Below are positions 9,028 through 17,473 of a DNA stretch of 32,159 bases, one piece after another. The notes below the pieces were generated by a model, which saw only the letters and a program-made list of their open reading frames with translations, was not told the DNA's origin and made no database searches. Each line of letters begins with the position of its first letter. Positions within the stretch are counted from its first letter, which is position 1. The stretch comes from an uncultured Lachnospiraceae bacterium (GTDB taxonomy: Bacteria > Bacillota > Clostridia > Lachnospirales > Lachnospiraceae): NCBI GenBank assembly GCA_949051815.1, contig CARQVR010000036.1:1-32159 (forward strand), read 5' to 3'. The position numbers and the translations under genes are program-made.

Positions 9028-9984
9028 ATTGGAAAAAAGGATGCGTACCAGTTTGACTATCTGGATGATAACGGGAGATTTGCAGACCAGATAAACGGTG
9101 CATTATTTAATGGAAGACAGATCGTGAAGCCGGAGGAATTAGAGCCGGATGAGGCGCAGACAGTGACGACGGGAGCAGAAACCGGAACAGGGAGTATGAA
9201 AACGGTTGTAGATAAGGTGCGAATCTGGAAAGGGAAGAAACTGCACATTCTTGCGATAGAAAACCAGAATTATGTGGATTACCAGATGGTGCTGCGAAAT
9301 ATGCTTTCAGAGAGTATCGGATATCGCAAACAGTGGAAGCGTAAGCGGCGTTTGCATGAGGGGGCACATGACCTGAAACACCGTGATGAATATTTGTCTG
9401 GCATGAAAAAGGGGGAAAAGTTCGCGCCGATTATAACGCTGGTGGTTTATTTCGGAACCGGTGGTCCCTGGGATGGCGCGAGATGTCTCTATGATCTGCT
9501 GGAGATCGAGGATGAGTTGAAGAATTATGTGACAAACTACAGAATGAACTTGTATGACTGTCACGAGCACGATACGTTCGGGGAATACAAAACAGGATTG
9601 CGGCAGGTATTCGAGGCGGTTCGATATGCGGAGGATAAAAAGAAACTAAAACAGGTAATGGAAGAAAACCGTGAAGCGTACAGCAGAATAGACAGAGATA
9701 CAAGAAATATGCTGGAGGTAGTGGCAAACATAAAAATACCCGAGAGATGCAGGGTGATGGAAGAGGGGAAGGAGAGATACGATATGTGCAAGGCGTTTGA
9801 AGATATGAGGCAGGAGGGATATGAAGAGGGGATAGAAAGAGGAGTAGAAAAAGGAATCCGCATATTGATTCAGGCGTATCAGGAGCTTGGAATGTCCAGA
9901 GAGGTCATTATGGAAAAATGTGCGGAGAAATATGGGATAACGGAAGAAAATGCGAGAGAATATGTGGAGGAATCCGGCATTTGA
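9028..9984 (+). CDS. Rpn family recombination-promoting nuclease / PD-(D/E)XK transposase-like protein, start uncertain
   Basis: The protein resembles the abundant Rpn/YhgA-like family of Clostridia, whose members are DNA endonucleases linked to horizontal spread. Typical N-terminal sequence DYLDDNGRFADQINGALF is encoded from about 9055. The nuclease core shows LHILAIENQNYVDYQM, with the family's Glu-x-Gln in place of Glu-x-Lys. A charged helical tail (EGYEEGIERGVEKGI) ends the protein. The reading frame starts oddly: AGGGAGGAAGG is followed by TTG at 9029, which is out of frame by one base, while ATT at 9028 is in frame. Either an AUU start is used or one A was lost from the six-A run at 9033-9038. 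A shorter GTG start at 9124 would remove the conserved N terminus. Confidence 0.7.
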   Translation: MGKKDAYQFDYLDDNGRFADQINGALFNGRQIVKPEELEPDEAQTVTTGAETGTGSMKTVVDKVRIWKGKKLHILAIENQNYVDYQMVLRNMLSESIGYRKQWKRKRRLHEGAHDLKHRDEYLSGMKKGEKFAPIITLVVYFGTGGPWDGARCLYDLLEIEDELKNYVTNYRMNLYDCHEHDTFGEYKTGLRQVFEAVRYAEDKKKLKQVMEENREAYSRIDRDTRNMLEVVANIKIPERCRVMEEGKERYDMCKAFEDMRQEGYEEGIERGVEKGIRILIQAYQELGMSREVIMEKCAEKYGITEENAREYVEESGI

Positions 9985-9993
9985 CATTTATAG

Positions 9994-10024
9994 CGTATGC
10001 CGGTTGTATATAATTCTGCATACG
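9994..10024. promoter_or_regulatory. Inverted repeat enclosing a TATAAT box
   Basis: CGTATGC at 9994-10000 and GCATACG at 10018-10024 form a 7 bp inverted repeat centred on TATAAT at 10009-10014. TTGACA lies upstream at 9981-9986 but the spacing of 22 nt is too long for a standard promoter. It could be an operator-like site ahead of the PPIase gene, or chance. Confidence 0.25.
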
Positions 10025-10136
10025 AAACCAAATTGTGCATTATTTGTGAACTTCGTTCAAACTATTTCATTTACGGCAAAGATGTGTTAAATTAATTTTC
10101 TGGAAGATAAAATATGATAGAAAGAGGGAACACATC

Positions 10137-11279
10137 ATGGAAAAGAAAAAGGCCGCAGGTATGGGTGAAAGCACAGGTGTAAGCAAAAGCAAAGCAAAAC
10201 GGGAAGCGCGCAGAAAGCAGGTGCGCAAGGAAAAGCGGGAAGCAAATGCAGCCAGAATAACAGGTATGGCCGTGATGGCGGTTATCGTACTTGGTATTTT
10301 ACTGGTGGTCGGAAAACAGGTGTATATTCTGGCAATCCGCACAACTCCCGGTACGGATTACAGCGCGGCGCTTACGGACGACGGCAGGATAGCGGATGCG
10401 GATATGGCGGCTATGGTTAATCTGGCGGATTACAAAAATATTGCAGTGCCGGAGGACGAGGTTGCGGCTACGGCAGAGGAGGTCGAAGAAGAGATCGGCT
10501 CCACGCTGGAATCTTATAAGGAGATGGGTACGGATGAGCAGATGGTAATTGCCGATGGCGATGAAGTCAATATTGATTTTGTGGGAACTGTCGATGGTGT
10601 CGAATTTGATGGCGGAAACAGTGGCGGCGCAGGATATGATCTGACTATCGGATCGGGAACGTTTGTGGATGATTTTGAAGAGCAGCTGATCGGGCATAAG
10701 CCGGGAGACGAGGTGACGGTGGAAGTTACTTTCCCGGATGATTACGATGAAGAGATGGCGGGAAAAGATGCCGTCTTTGCGGTCACGGTTAACGGCATTA
10801 TGGTAACACCGGAGCTTACGGATGCCTTTGTGGCGGAGAATCTGGTGGATACAGAGAATGTATCAACAGCGGCGGAATACAGAGCCAAAGTGGAAGATAC
10901 GTTTTATCAGGAGCATCTTAAGGAGTACCTGACTTCATATGTGCTGGAAAATTCCACGGTGAACACCTATCCCGATAAATATGTCAGGGCAACAAAGTCT
11001 GTTATGAAAAACAGCGACCAGAACTCCGGCATGGAGATGGAAGATGAAATCGCCTATGAGGAAGAACTCACACAGCGGGCAGAGGAAGCGGTAAAGGAGG
11101 CAATGGTTTATCAGGCCGTCTTTGAGGATGCGGGGCTTTCTTTTGACGCGGATGCATATTACAGCGAACAGGTTGAAGCAATGGGCGAAGAGTATGCAGA
11201 AACGTATGGAGCCGGCTATCTGGCACAGGGTGAAATAAAGCAGATGGCGATTGACTATCTGACAGGACTGTATCAGTGA
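10137..11279 (+). CDS. Membrane-anchored FKBP-type peptidyl-prolyl isomerase, trigger-factor-like
   Basis: The 380-residue product starts with a highly basic tail (residues 10-40), then one membrane segment (about 41-64), so the rest should lie outside the cell. An FKBP-like domain of the trigger factor type is at about residues 140-222 (GDEVNIDFVGTVDGVEFDGG and LIGHKPGDEVTVEVTFPDDY). A helical region resembling the trigger factor C-terminal chaperone arms follows to the end. The ribosome-binding N-terminal domain of true trigger factor is absent, replaced by the anchor. Its likely role is folding of exported proteins at the membrane surface. A GAGGG ribosome binding site precedes the ATG. 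It appears monocistronic, ending before a bidirectional hairpin at 11310. Confidence 0.82.
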   Translation: MEKKKAAGMGESTGVSKSKAKREARRKQVRKEKREANAARITGMAVMAVIVLGILLVVGKQVYILAIRTTPGTDYSAALTDDGRIADADMAAMVNLADYKNIAVPEDEVAATAEEVEEEIGSTLESYKEMGTDEQMVIADGDEVNIDFVGTVDGVEFDGGNSGGAGYDLTIGSGTFVDDFEEQLIGHKPGDEVTVEVTFPDDYDEEMAGKDAVFAVTVNGIMVTPELTDAFVAENLVDTENVSTAAEYRAKVEDTFYQEHLKEYLTSYVLENSTVNTYPDKYVRATKSVMKNSDQNSGMEMEDEIAYEEELTQRAEEAVKEAMVYQAVFEDAGLSFDADAYYSEQVEAMGEEYAETYGAGYLAQGEIKQMAIDYLTGLYQ

Positions 11280-11309
11280 TCAGAAGAAACGGAAGACGGT
11301 GTGAAAATA

Positions 11310-11344
11310 ATTCCCGGCAGATCGTAGTGTGATTTGCCGGGAAT
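11310..11344. terminator. Hairpin between convergent genes, probable terminator
   Basis: ATTCCCGGCA at 11310-11319 pairs with TGCCGGGAAT at 11335-11344, a perfect 10 bp stem. Read on the - strand it is followed by a T-rich stretch (TTATTTTC), so it better suits metA; on the + strand the T-run is lacking. Confidence 0.55.
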
Positions 11345-11376
11345 CTGAGCGAAAAGCTTTGTCAGCCAGTGGGGTA

Positions 11377-12291
11377 TCAGATTTCACGCACATCGTATGG
11401 CGTGGTCTGATACACATAGTAATTGAGCCAGTTCGAAAAGAGAAGCTGTCCAGCGGAACGCCAGTTGACGACAGGTTCCTTTGAGGGATCGTCTCCGGGG
11501 AAGTAGTTTACCGGAATTTTGGGATTCATGCCCTTTTCCATATCGCGCGCGTATTCCAGAGCCAGCGTGTCAGCGTCATATTCCAGATGACATGTGATAA
11601 AGAAATGTCTGCTGTCCTCGGTTTTGGTAATGGCCATACCGGCTTCGTCCGAGACCGCCATAAGTTCCAGATCGGGCACGGAAGCTATCTGGGCCGGGTC
11701 AATCGTCATGGCGCGGGACTGCGGCGCGTGGAAAATGTCGTCAAAGCCCCGGAAAAGAGGCGATTTTCGTTTCAGAATCTTATGGGTATATACACCTGAC
11801 AGTTTTTCATCCAGGTCTTCCCTGTCCAGCCCGTAAAAATAGTACAGGGCGGCGTAAGCGCCCCAGCACAGGTGAAGGGTACAGTGCACATGCGTGCGGC
11901 CCCACTCCATGATGGTACAGATTTCGTCCCAGTAAGCCACCTTTTCAAAACGGACGTGGTCTAAAGGCGCGCCGGTGATAATCATACCGTCGAATTTACG
12001 GTTTTTAATCTGCTCAAAGGTGGTGTAAAAAGCCGTCATGTGGTTGGAATCGGTATGCTGCGGCGTGTAACTGGCAGTCTGTAAAAACTCTACATTTACT
12101 TGCAGCGGTGTGTTTGAGAGCTTACGGAGAAGCTGGGTTTCCGTTACCTCCTTGGTGGGCATTAAGTTTAAGATCAACACGTCAAGGGGACGGATATCCT
12201 GATGCATCGCCCGGTATTCTGTCATGACAAAAATATTTTCTTTCTCTAAAATGCCGGTTGCCGGCAGTAAATCCGCTACTTTGATGGGCAT
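11377..12291 (-). CDS. metA: Homoserine O-acyltransferase MetA
   Basis: A 304-residue cytoplasmic enzyme that activates homoserine for methionine synthesis by O-acylation. The catalytic set is intact at the classical positions: nucleophile Cys142 in LHLCWGAY, His235 and Glu237 in CHLEYD. Residue 111, which is reported to decide the acyl donor (Glu for acetyl-CoA, Gly for succinyl-CoA), is Asp here (ITGAPLDHV), so acetyl-CoA is the better guess but not certain. AGGTAGGG precedes the ATG by about 7 nt. The gene stands alone. I see no SAM riboswitch or T-box in its short leader, so methionine control is not obvious from the DNA. Confidence 0.93.
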   Translation of the reverse strand: MPIKVADLLPATGILEKENIFVMTEYRAMHQDIRPLDVLILNLMPTKEVTETQLLRKLSNTPLQVNVEFLQTASYTPQHTDSNHMTAFYTTFEQIKNRKFDGMIITGAPLDHVRFEKVAYWDEICTIMEWGRTHVHCTLHLCWGAYAALYYFYGLDREDLDEKLSGVYTHKILKRKSPLFRGFDDIFHAPQSRAMTIDPAQIASVPDLELMAVSDEAGMAITKTEDSRHFFITCHLEYDADTLALEYARDMEKGMNPKIPVNYFPGDDPSKEPVVNWRSAGQLLFSNWLNYYVYQTTPYDVREI

Positions 12292-12352
12292 GAAAATCCC
12301 TACCTTTCTCTCGAGTTATATCAAATATATGAAGTTGCCAACGATACAATGT

Positions 12353-12381
12353 ATGATATCACAAACGAAAGACCCGCGCAA
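12353..12381 (-). promoter_or_regulatory. metA promoter
   Basis: On the - strand TTGCGC (12381-12376) and TATCAT (12358-12353) are 17 nt apart. Transcription would start near 12346 and leave a leader of about 55 nt, too short for a SAM-I or T-box element. Confidence 0.55.
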
Positions 12382-12531
12382 GGCGGTGTCGCGCGTTGGC
12401 GGCTATATTTAACAAAGATTTACTTAATATTTCCTTAAATATTTACAGATTGCTGTAATTCACATCCGTTCCGGAATTAATACGCATGATAAATTTGTGA
12501 CAGATTTATAATCCGTCAGGCAGAAAAAGAT

Positions 12532-12560
12532 TTGCATATTTCTGCATTTTACCTTATAAT
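12532..12560 (+). promoter_or_regulatory. Strong promoter for the 96-residue unknown gene
   Basis: TTGCAT at 12532-12537 and a perfect TATAAT at 12555-12560 are separated by 17 nt. The region 12382-12531 holds nothing else that I can support. Confidence 0.7.
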
Positions 12561-12602
12561 TTATATGTGTTAACGTTTCGAAACAGGGGGAACGAGTGGA
12601 TT

Positions 12603-12893
12603 ATGGAGACAGCGTATCAGAAAGTGAAGGTTCACAACGAGCTGGAGTGGTGTCAGGCAAAGGATTTGGAGACGAAGGAAAAGATTGAGAAGGTTCTGCT
12701 GAAACATCGGGTATCCTATTTTGTGAAATGGGAAAAACCGAAGTTCTTCTCTAACGATACTTTTGGTTCCTGTGTGTTTTGTGTGAACCAGTTGCAGAAG
12801 GAGAGTGCGGACGACGCGATTCAGGAGCTTACGGATGAGGTGCGGGATAAGATCCGTTTCATAAACCGTAAGGTGGATAAGACCTTTTATTAA
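12603..12893 (+). CDS. Small conserved-looking protein of unknown function
   Basis: I do not recognise this 96-residue protein. It is charged, has no membrane segment or signal peptide, and carries two Cys in SCVFCVNQL (CxxC spacing), so metal binding is possible but not shown. The C-terminal half (SADDAIQELTDEVRDKIRFINRK) looks helical. The ATG at 12603 follows AGGGGG with a rather long gap; the upstream GTG at 12567 lies too near the promoter to be the start. It has its own strong promoter and a terminator after it, so it is a single-gene unit that is probably well expressed. Confidence 0.65.
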   Translation: METAYQKVKVHNELEWCQAKDLETKEKIEKVLLKHRVSYFVKWEKPKFFSNDTFGSCVFCVNQLQKESADDAIQELTDEVRDKIRFINRKVDKTFY

Positions 12894-12939
12894 GCGAAGA
12901 AGCGGTTTGAAGAGAATTATACATGAGATCATAAAAATG

Positions 12940-12969
12940 CCGGGTGCGCGTATGTGTGCACCCGGTTTA
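12940..12969. terminator. Bidirectional terminator between convergent genes
   Basis: CCGGGTGC at 12940-12947 pairs with GCACCCGG at 12958-12965. It is followed by TTTATTT on the + strand and by CATTTTT on the - strand, so it can serve both the small + strand gene and the large - strand gene. Confidence 0.75.
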
Positions 12970-12972
12970 TTT

Positions 12973-15900
12973 CTATAGGAAATTATTTTTTAAGTTCTTC
13001 TGGGCGGTGGAGAGCATCAGCTTGATGCGGTTTAACTGGTTGACCTCGCTGGCGCCGGGATCGTAGTCGATGGCTACAATATTGGAGCTGGGGAAGCGTT
13101 TGCGAAGCTCCTTGATAACACCTTTGCCGACCACATGGTTTGGCAGGCAGCCGAAGGGCTGGGTGCAGACGATATTGTTTACGCCGCTGTGGATCAGTTC
13201 TACCATTTCTCCGGTGAGAAACCATCCTTCGCCGGTCTGATTGCCGATATCGACGATGGGTTTCGCGTAGTCCACCAGCGTGTATATGCTGATGGGCGGG
13301 GTAAAGTGCCTGCTCTTCGCAAATTCCTTCGCGGCCTGCGCGCGCAGCTTTTCAAGCGCCCGGATGCCGAAGCGTGAGAGGAGGGCGGCCTTTTTCGAGG
13401 TGCCAAGAAAATCCGCCTTGTAAATTTGGTTGTAGAAGCAGTAGAGCATGAAGTCCAGCAGATCGGGGACCACCGCTTCCGCGCCTTCCGCCTCCAGAAG
13501 CTCCACCAGATGGTTGTTGGCGGCCGGAGCAAACTTTACCAGAATTTCACCTACGATGCCCACGCGGGGTTTGCGCAGATCTTCATAGACGGGAATCCGG
13601 TCAAAATCTCTTACGATCTGACGGCACATTTTCTGGAAAGTCAGATAGTTTACGGATTTTCCGGAAATAAAGTCCCGGCATTTCTTAACCCATTCGGCAT
13701 GGAGCGCATTGACGGAGCCCGGCTCTTTCTCGTAGGGGCGCATACGGTAGACGCAGCGCATAAAGATATCGCCGAACAGGGCGCCGTAAGCGGCCCGCAT
13801 AAAGAGACCGGCATTCAGATGGAAGCCCGGGTTACTCTCGATGCCGGCCAGATTTAAGGAGATCACGGGAATCTGGGGCATACCCGCTTTTTCTAACGCC
13901 CGTCTGATAAAGCCCACATAGTTTGTGGCGCGGCAGCCGCCGCCGGTCTGGCTCATGATGACAGCTACCTTATTCAGATCATATCTGCCGGAAAGCAGAG
14001 CGTCCATAATCTGTCCCACCACGATCAGGGAAGGATAACAAGCGTCATTGTTTACATATTTCAGGCCCACGTCCACGGCCTGCCTGGTGTCGTTACCGAG
14101 CACTTCAAAGTGATAGCCGCAGGCATTGAAAGCAGCCTCTATGATTTCAAAATGGATCGGTGACATCTGGGGACAGAGGATGGTGTAATCCTTTCTCATC
14201 TCCTCGGTAAAGGGCACTTTTTGGATAGCGCTGGAGCGTATCTGCCGTTTCCCGCCCTTCTGTTCTCTGACTTTTATGGCTGAGAGCAGGGAGCGAATGC
14301 GGATTCTGGCCGCCCCCAGATTGTTGACCTCGTCGATTTTTAAGCAGGTATAGATCTTGTCGGAGCCGGTAAGGATGTCGTTTACCTGATCCGTGGTGAC
14401 AGCGTCAAGGCCGCAGCCAAAAGAGTTAAGCTGGATTAAATCCAGATCCTCCCTTGTTTTCACGAAACTGGCCGCCGCATAGAGACGGGAATGGTACATC
14501 CACTGGTCGGAGACGATCAGGGGTCTCTCGGGAGCCGCCAGATGGGACACGGAGTCCTCGGTCAGCACCGCAATGTCATAGGAGGTAATCAATTCGGGAA
14601 TGCCGTGATTGATTTCCGGATCAATATGGTAGGGGCGTCCGGCAAGCACAATGCCGCGTTTATGGTTTGTCTCCAGATAGCGGATCACTTCTTCACCTTT
14701 GTCGCGCATATCCTGTCTGGCCGCGGCAAGCTCCTCCCACGCAGCTTCGGCAGCATCCATAACGGATGTTATAGGAAGCTCGCGAAACTCTCTGGTCAAT
14801 GCTTCCGTGACGGTCTGCAGGCTCTTAAAAGACATAAAAGGATTGCGGAAAACCACTTCGCCGCGTCCGATCTCTTCCACGTTATTTTTGATGTTTTCGG
14901 AGTAGGAAGTGACGATGGGGCAGTTGTAATGGTTGTTGGCGTCATGAAATTCGTCCCGCTCGTAAAAGAGAGCAGGGTAGAAGATAAAGTCCACTTTCTG
15001 CCTGATGAGCCATGATACATGGCCGTGCGCCAGCTTGGCCGGATAGCACTCCGACTCGCTGGGGATGGATTCGATGCCCAATTCATAGATTTTGCGGTTG
15101 GAAACGGGAGAGAGTACCACCCGATAGCCCAGCTTCGTAAAGAAGGTGAACCAGAAAGGGTAATTCTCGTACATGTTCAACACCCGCGGAATGCCCACAG
15201 TGCCCCGCTTCGCCTCGTTGGCCGGCAGAGGCTCATAGGAAAAGTAACGTTTCAGCTTATAGTCAAAGAGATTCGGTGCGCCATTCTCCTTTTTGGCCCG
15301 TCCAAGCCCTCTCTCGCAGCGGTTTCCGGAGATATACTGACGTCCGCCTGTAAATTTGTTGACGGTAAGACGGCAGTTGTTCGTACAGCCTTTACATTTG
15401 GCCATACTGGTTTCGAATTGCAGGCTGGTAATCTGCTCCAGATTCAGCATGGAAGTCTGATAGCCTTCCTTATAGTGCGCCCTTGCGATCAGCGCTGCGC
15501 CAAAAGCCCCCATAATGCCGGCAATATCCGGGCGGATGGCTTCGCAGTCGGCTATTTTTTCAAAGCTTCTAAGAACCGCGTCGTTGTAGAAGGTGCCGCC
15601 CTGCACGACAATATTTCTTCCAAGTTCCGAGGCGTCGGAGACTTTGATCACCTTAAAGAGCGCGTTTTTGATGACGGAGTAGGCCAGTCCCGCAGAGATA
15701 TCGGAGACAGACGCGCCTTCTTTCTGCGCCTGCTTTACTTTGGAATTCATAAATACCGTGCAGCGGGTGCCAAGATCAATGGGATGTTCCGCAAAGAGAG
15801 CGGTTCTGGCAAAGTCTTCCACACCATAATTTAAGGATTTGGCAAAGGTCTCTATGAAAGAACCACAGCCCGAGGAACAGGCTTCGTTGAGCTGTACGCT

Positions 15901-17214
15901 GTCCACGGTATGATTTTTGATTTTAATGCATTTCATGTCCTGCCCGCCGATATCCAGAATGCAGTCCACCTCCGGATCGAAAAACGCGGCGGCATTGTAG
16001 TGGGCTACTGTTTCCACTTCCCCGTCGTCAAGCAAAAAGGCGGCTTTCATCAGCGCCTCGCCGTAGCCGGTGGAGCAGGAGCGGGCAATTTTTACCCCTG
16101 CCGGAAGCAGGTGATAAATCTCCTTTAAGGAACGGATGGCGGTCTTTAAGGGGCTGCCGTCGTTGCTGCTGTAAAAAGAGTAGAGAAGGGAGCCGTCGTC
16201 GCCTACGAGCGCCACCTTTGTGGTGGTGGAACCGGCGTCGATCCCTAAAAAGCAGTTTCCCTGATAGGAAGCCAGATCGCCGGTGGCCACATGATGGGCG
16301 CCATGGCGCAGGCTGAAAGCGTCATAGTCCGCCTGTGTGGCAAAGAGCGGCTCCATGCGCTCCACCTCGAATTCCATCCTGATATCGGCGGAGAGTTTCG
16401 CCGTCAGCTCCTCCATGGTATAAAAAGCCTCCTCCTTCGCGTTTAAGGCCGAGCCTATGGCCGCGAAGAGGTGGGAATTTTCCGTGTCGATGATATGGGC
16501 GTCGTCCAGTTTTAACGTGCGGATGAAAGACTGCTTTAACTCGGATAAGAAGTGCAGCGGACCGCCGAGAAAGGCCACATGTCCGCGAATCGGTTTGCCG
16601 CATGCAAGGCCGCTGATGGTCTGGTTGACCACGGCCTGAAAGATGGAAGCGGAAAGATCCTCTTTCGTGGCGCCCTCGTTGATAAGGGGCTGGATATCGG
16701 ATTTGGCAAACACGCCGCAGCGGGCCGCTATGGTATAAAGGGAATGATAATTTCTGGCATATTCATTGAGGCCCGAAGCATCCGTCTGTAAGAGGGATGC
16801 CATCTGGTCGATAAAAGACCCGGTGCCTCCGGCACAGATGCCGTTCATGCGCTGTTCCACATTGCCGCCCTCAAAATAGATGATTTTGGCGTCTTCACCT
16901 CCAAGCTCGATGGCTACGTCCGTGACAGGCGCAAAGGTCTGCAGGGATGTAGATACGGCGATCACCTCCTGCACAAAGGGAATCTGCAGGTGGTTTGCCA
17001 GCGTCAGGCCGCCGGAGCCTGTGATGATGGGATGTACCGTGAGGTTGCCAAGCTGTTCGAACGCCCGGGAGAGAAGAGACGCAAGCGTCTCCCGGATATT
17101 TGCAAAATGTCTTTTGTAGTCGGAAAAGAGGATTTGATGCCTTTCATCCAGAATGGCTATCTTGACAGTGGTGGAACCGATGTCAATGCCAAGCGTATAT
17201 TGCATATCACTCAT
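12973..17214 (-). CDS. Giant acyl-CoA dehydratase activase fusion (two HgdC-like ATPases + DUF2229 + HgdB-like region)
   Basis: A 1413-residue cytoplasmic protein. The first ASKHA ATPase domain (about residues 7-258) opens with GIDIGSTTVK, and the second (about 322-580) with GIDAGSTTTK; the second also has DIGGQDMK at 421-428. Both carry the Cys pair that holds the [4Fe-4S] cluster of archerases: Cys127/Cys166 in the first, Cys446/Cys485 in the second. A Cys-rich segment follows (CKGCTNNC at 607-614, C633). A DUF2229-type region starts near 670 (GIPRVLNMYENYPFW). After it comes a stretch resembling the 2-hydroxyacyl-CoA dehydratase subunit HgdB (about 1010-1200, NNDACYPSLIVVGQ). Known archerases use ATP to push one electron into a dehydratase; the partner and substrate of the fused form are unknown. 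No separate dehydratase gene is adjacent. Confidence 0.88.
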   Translation of the reverse strand: MSDMQYTLGIDIGSTTVKIAILDERHQILFSDYKRHFANIRETLASLLSRAFEQLGNLTVHPIITGSGGLTLANHLQIPFVQEVIAVSTSLQTFAPVTDVAIELGGEDAKIIYFEGGNVEQRMNGICAGGTGSFIDQMASLLQTDASGLNEYARNYHSLYTIAARCGVFAKSDIQPLINEGATKEDLSASIFQAVVNQTISGLACGKPIRGHVAFLGGPLHFLSELKQSFIRTLKLDDAHIIDTENSHLFAAIGSALNAKEEAFYTMEELTAKLSADIRMEFEVERMEPLFATQADYDAFSLRHGAHHVATGDLASYQGNCFLGIDAGSTTTKVALVGDDGSLLYSFYSSNDGSPLKTAIRSLKEIYHLLPAGVKIARSCSTGYGEALMKAAFLLDDGEVETVAHYNAAAFFDPEVDCILDIGGQDMKCIKIKNHTVDSVQLNEACSSGCGSFIETFAKSLNYGVEDFARTALFAEHPIDLGTRCTVFMNSKVKQAQKEGASVSDISAGLAYSVIKNALFKVIKVSDASELGRNIVVQGGTFYNDAVLRSFEKIADCEAIRPDIAGIMGAFGAALIARAHYKEGYQTSMLNLEQITSLQFETSMAKCKGCTNNCRLTVNKFTGGRQYISGNRCERGLGRAKKENGAPNLFDYKLKRYFSYEPLPANEAKRGTVGIPRVLNMYENYPFWFTFFTKLGYRVVLSPVSNRKIYELGIESIPSESECYPAKLAHGHVSWLIRQKVDFIFYPALFYERDEFHDANNHYNCPIVTSYSENIKNNVEEIGRGEVVFRNPFMSFKSLQTVTEALTREFRELPITSVMDAAEAAWEELAAARQDMRDKGEEVIRYLETNHKRGIVLAGRPYHIDPEINHGIPELITSYDIAVLTEDSVSHLAAPERPLIVSDQWMYHSRLYAAASFVKTREDLDLIQLNSFGCGLDAVTTDQVNDILTGSDKIYTCLKIDEVNNLGAARIRIRSLLSAIKVREQKGGKRQIRSSAIQKVPFTEEMRKDYTILCPQMSPIHFEIIEAAFNACGYHFEVLGNDTRQAVDVGLKYVNNDACYPSLIVVGQIMDALLSGRYDLNKVAVIMSQTGGGCRATNYVGFIRRALEKAGMPQIPVISLNLAGIESNPGFHLNAGLFMRAAYGALFGDIFMRCVYRMRPYEKEPGSVNALHAEWVKKCRDFISGKSVNYLTFQKMCRQIVRDFDRIPVYEDLRKPRVGIVGEILVKFAPAANNHLVELLEAEGAEAVVPDLLDFMLYCFYNQIYKADFLGTSKKAALLSRFGIRALEKLRAQAAKEFAKSRHFTPPISIYTLVDYAKPIVDIGNQTGEGWFLTGEMVELIHSGVNNIVCTQPFGCLPNHVVGKGVIKELRKRFPSSNIVAIDYDPGASEVNQLNRIKLMLSTAQKNLKNNFL

Positions 17215-17302
17215 TTATAGTTCGCTCCTTCATGTATCAAATGGTATACTGGGTTAAGTTACCTTTTTACCTATTAATATGTGTTTTTTGGCACACGCTG
17301 TC

Positions 17303-17331
17303 ATTATACGACACAGTTTACCAAAATGCAA
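17303..17331 (-). promoter_or_regulatory. Promoter of the activase fusion gene
   Basis: On the - strand TTGCAT (17331-17326) and TATAAT (17308-17303) are 17 nt apart. AAGGAG lies about 10 nt before the ATG at 17214. Confidence 0.65.
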
Positions 17332-17414
17332 TTGTCCAATTCTTAGAAAAGAATGAAGTTTTCGGAACACATTTATTAAATTTTTATGAGAAGGCGATTT
17401 TTGTGACTGTGACA

Positions 17415-17443
17415 TTTACTTTTAAAAAGAGGAATGTTATATT
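17415..17443 (+). promoter_or_regulatory. Promoter of the rhomboid-like gene
   Basis: TTTACT at 17415-17420 and TATATT at 17438-17443 are 17 nt apart, in a very AT-rich stretch that also offers TATAAT a few bases on. It is divergent from the activase promoter. Confidence 0.5.
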
Positions 17444-17473
17444 ATATAATATATTTTTAAGGGAGAGTGAAAC

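Noticed and set aside
12292..12420. SAM riboswitch or T-box upstream of metA
   Set aside because: The promoter lies about 60 nt from the start codon and no SAM-I core, kink-turn or T-box sequence is visible in the leader.
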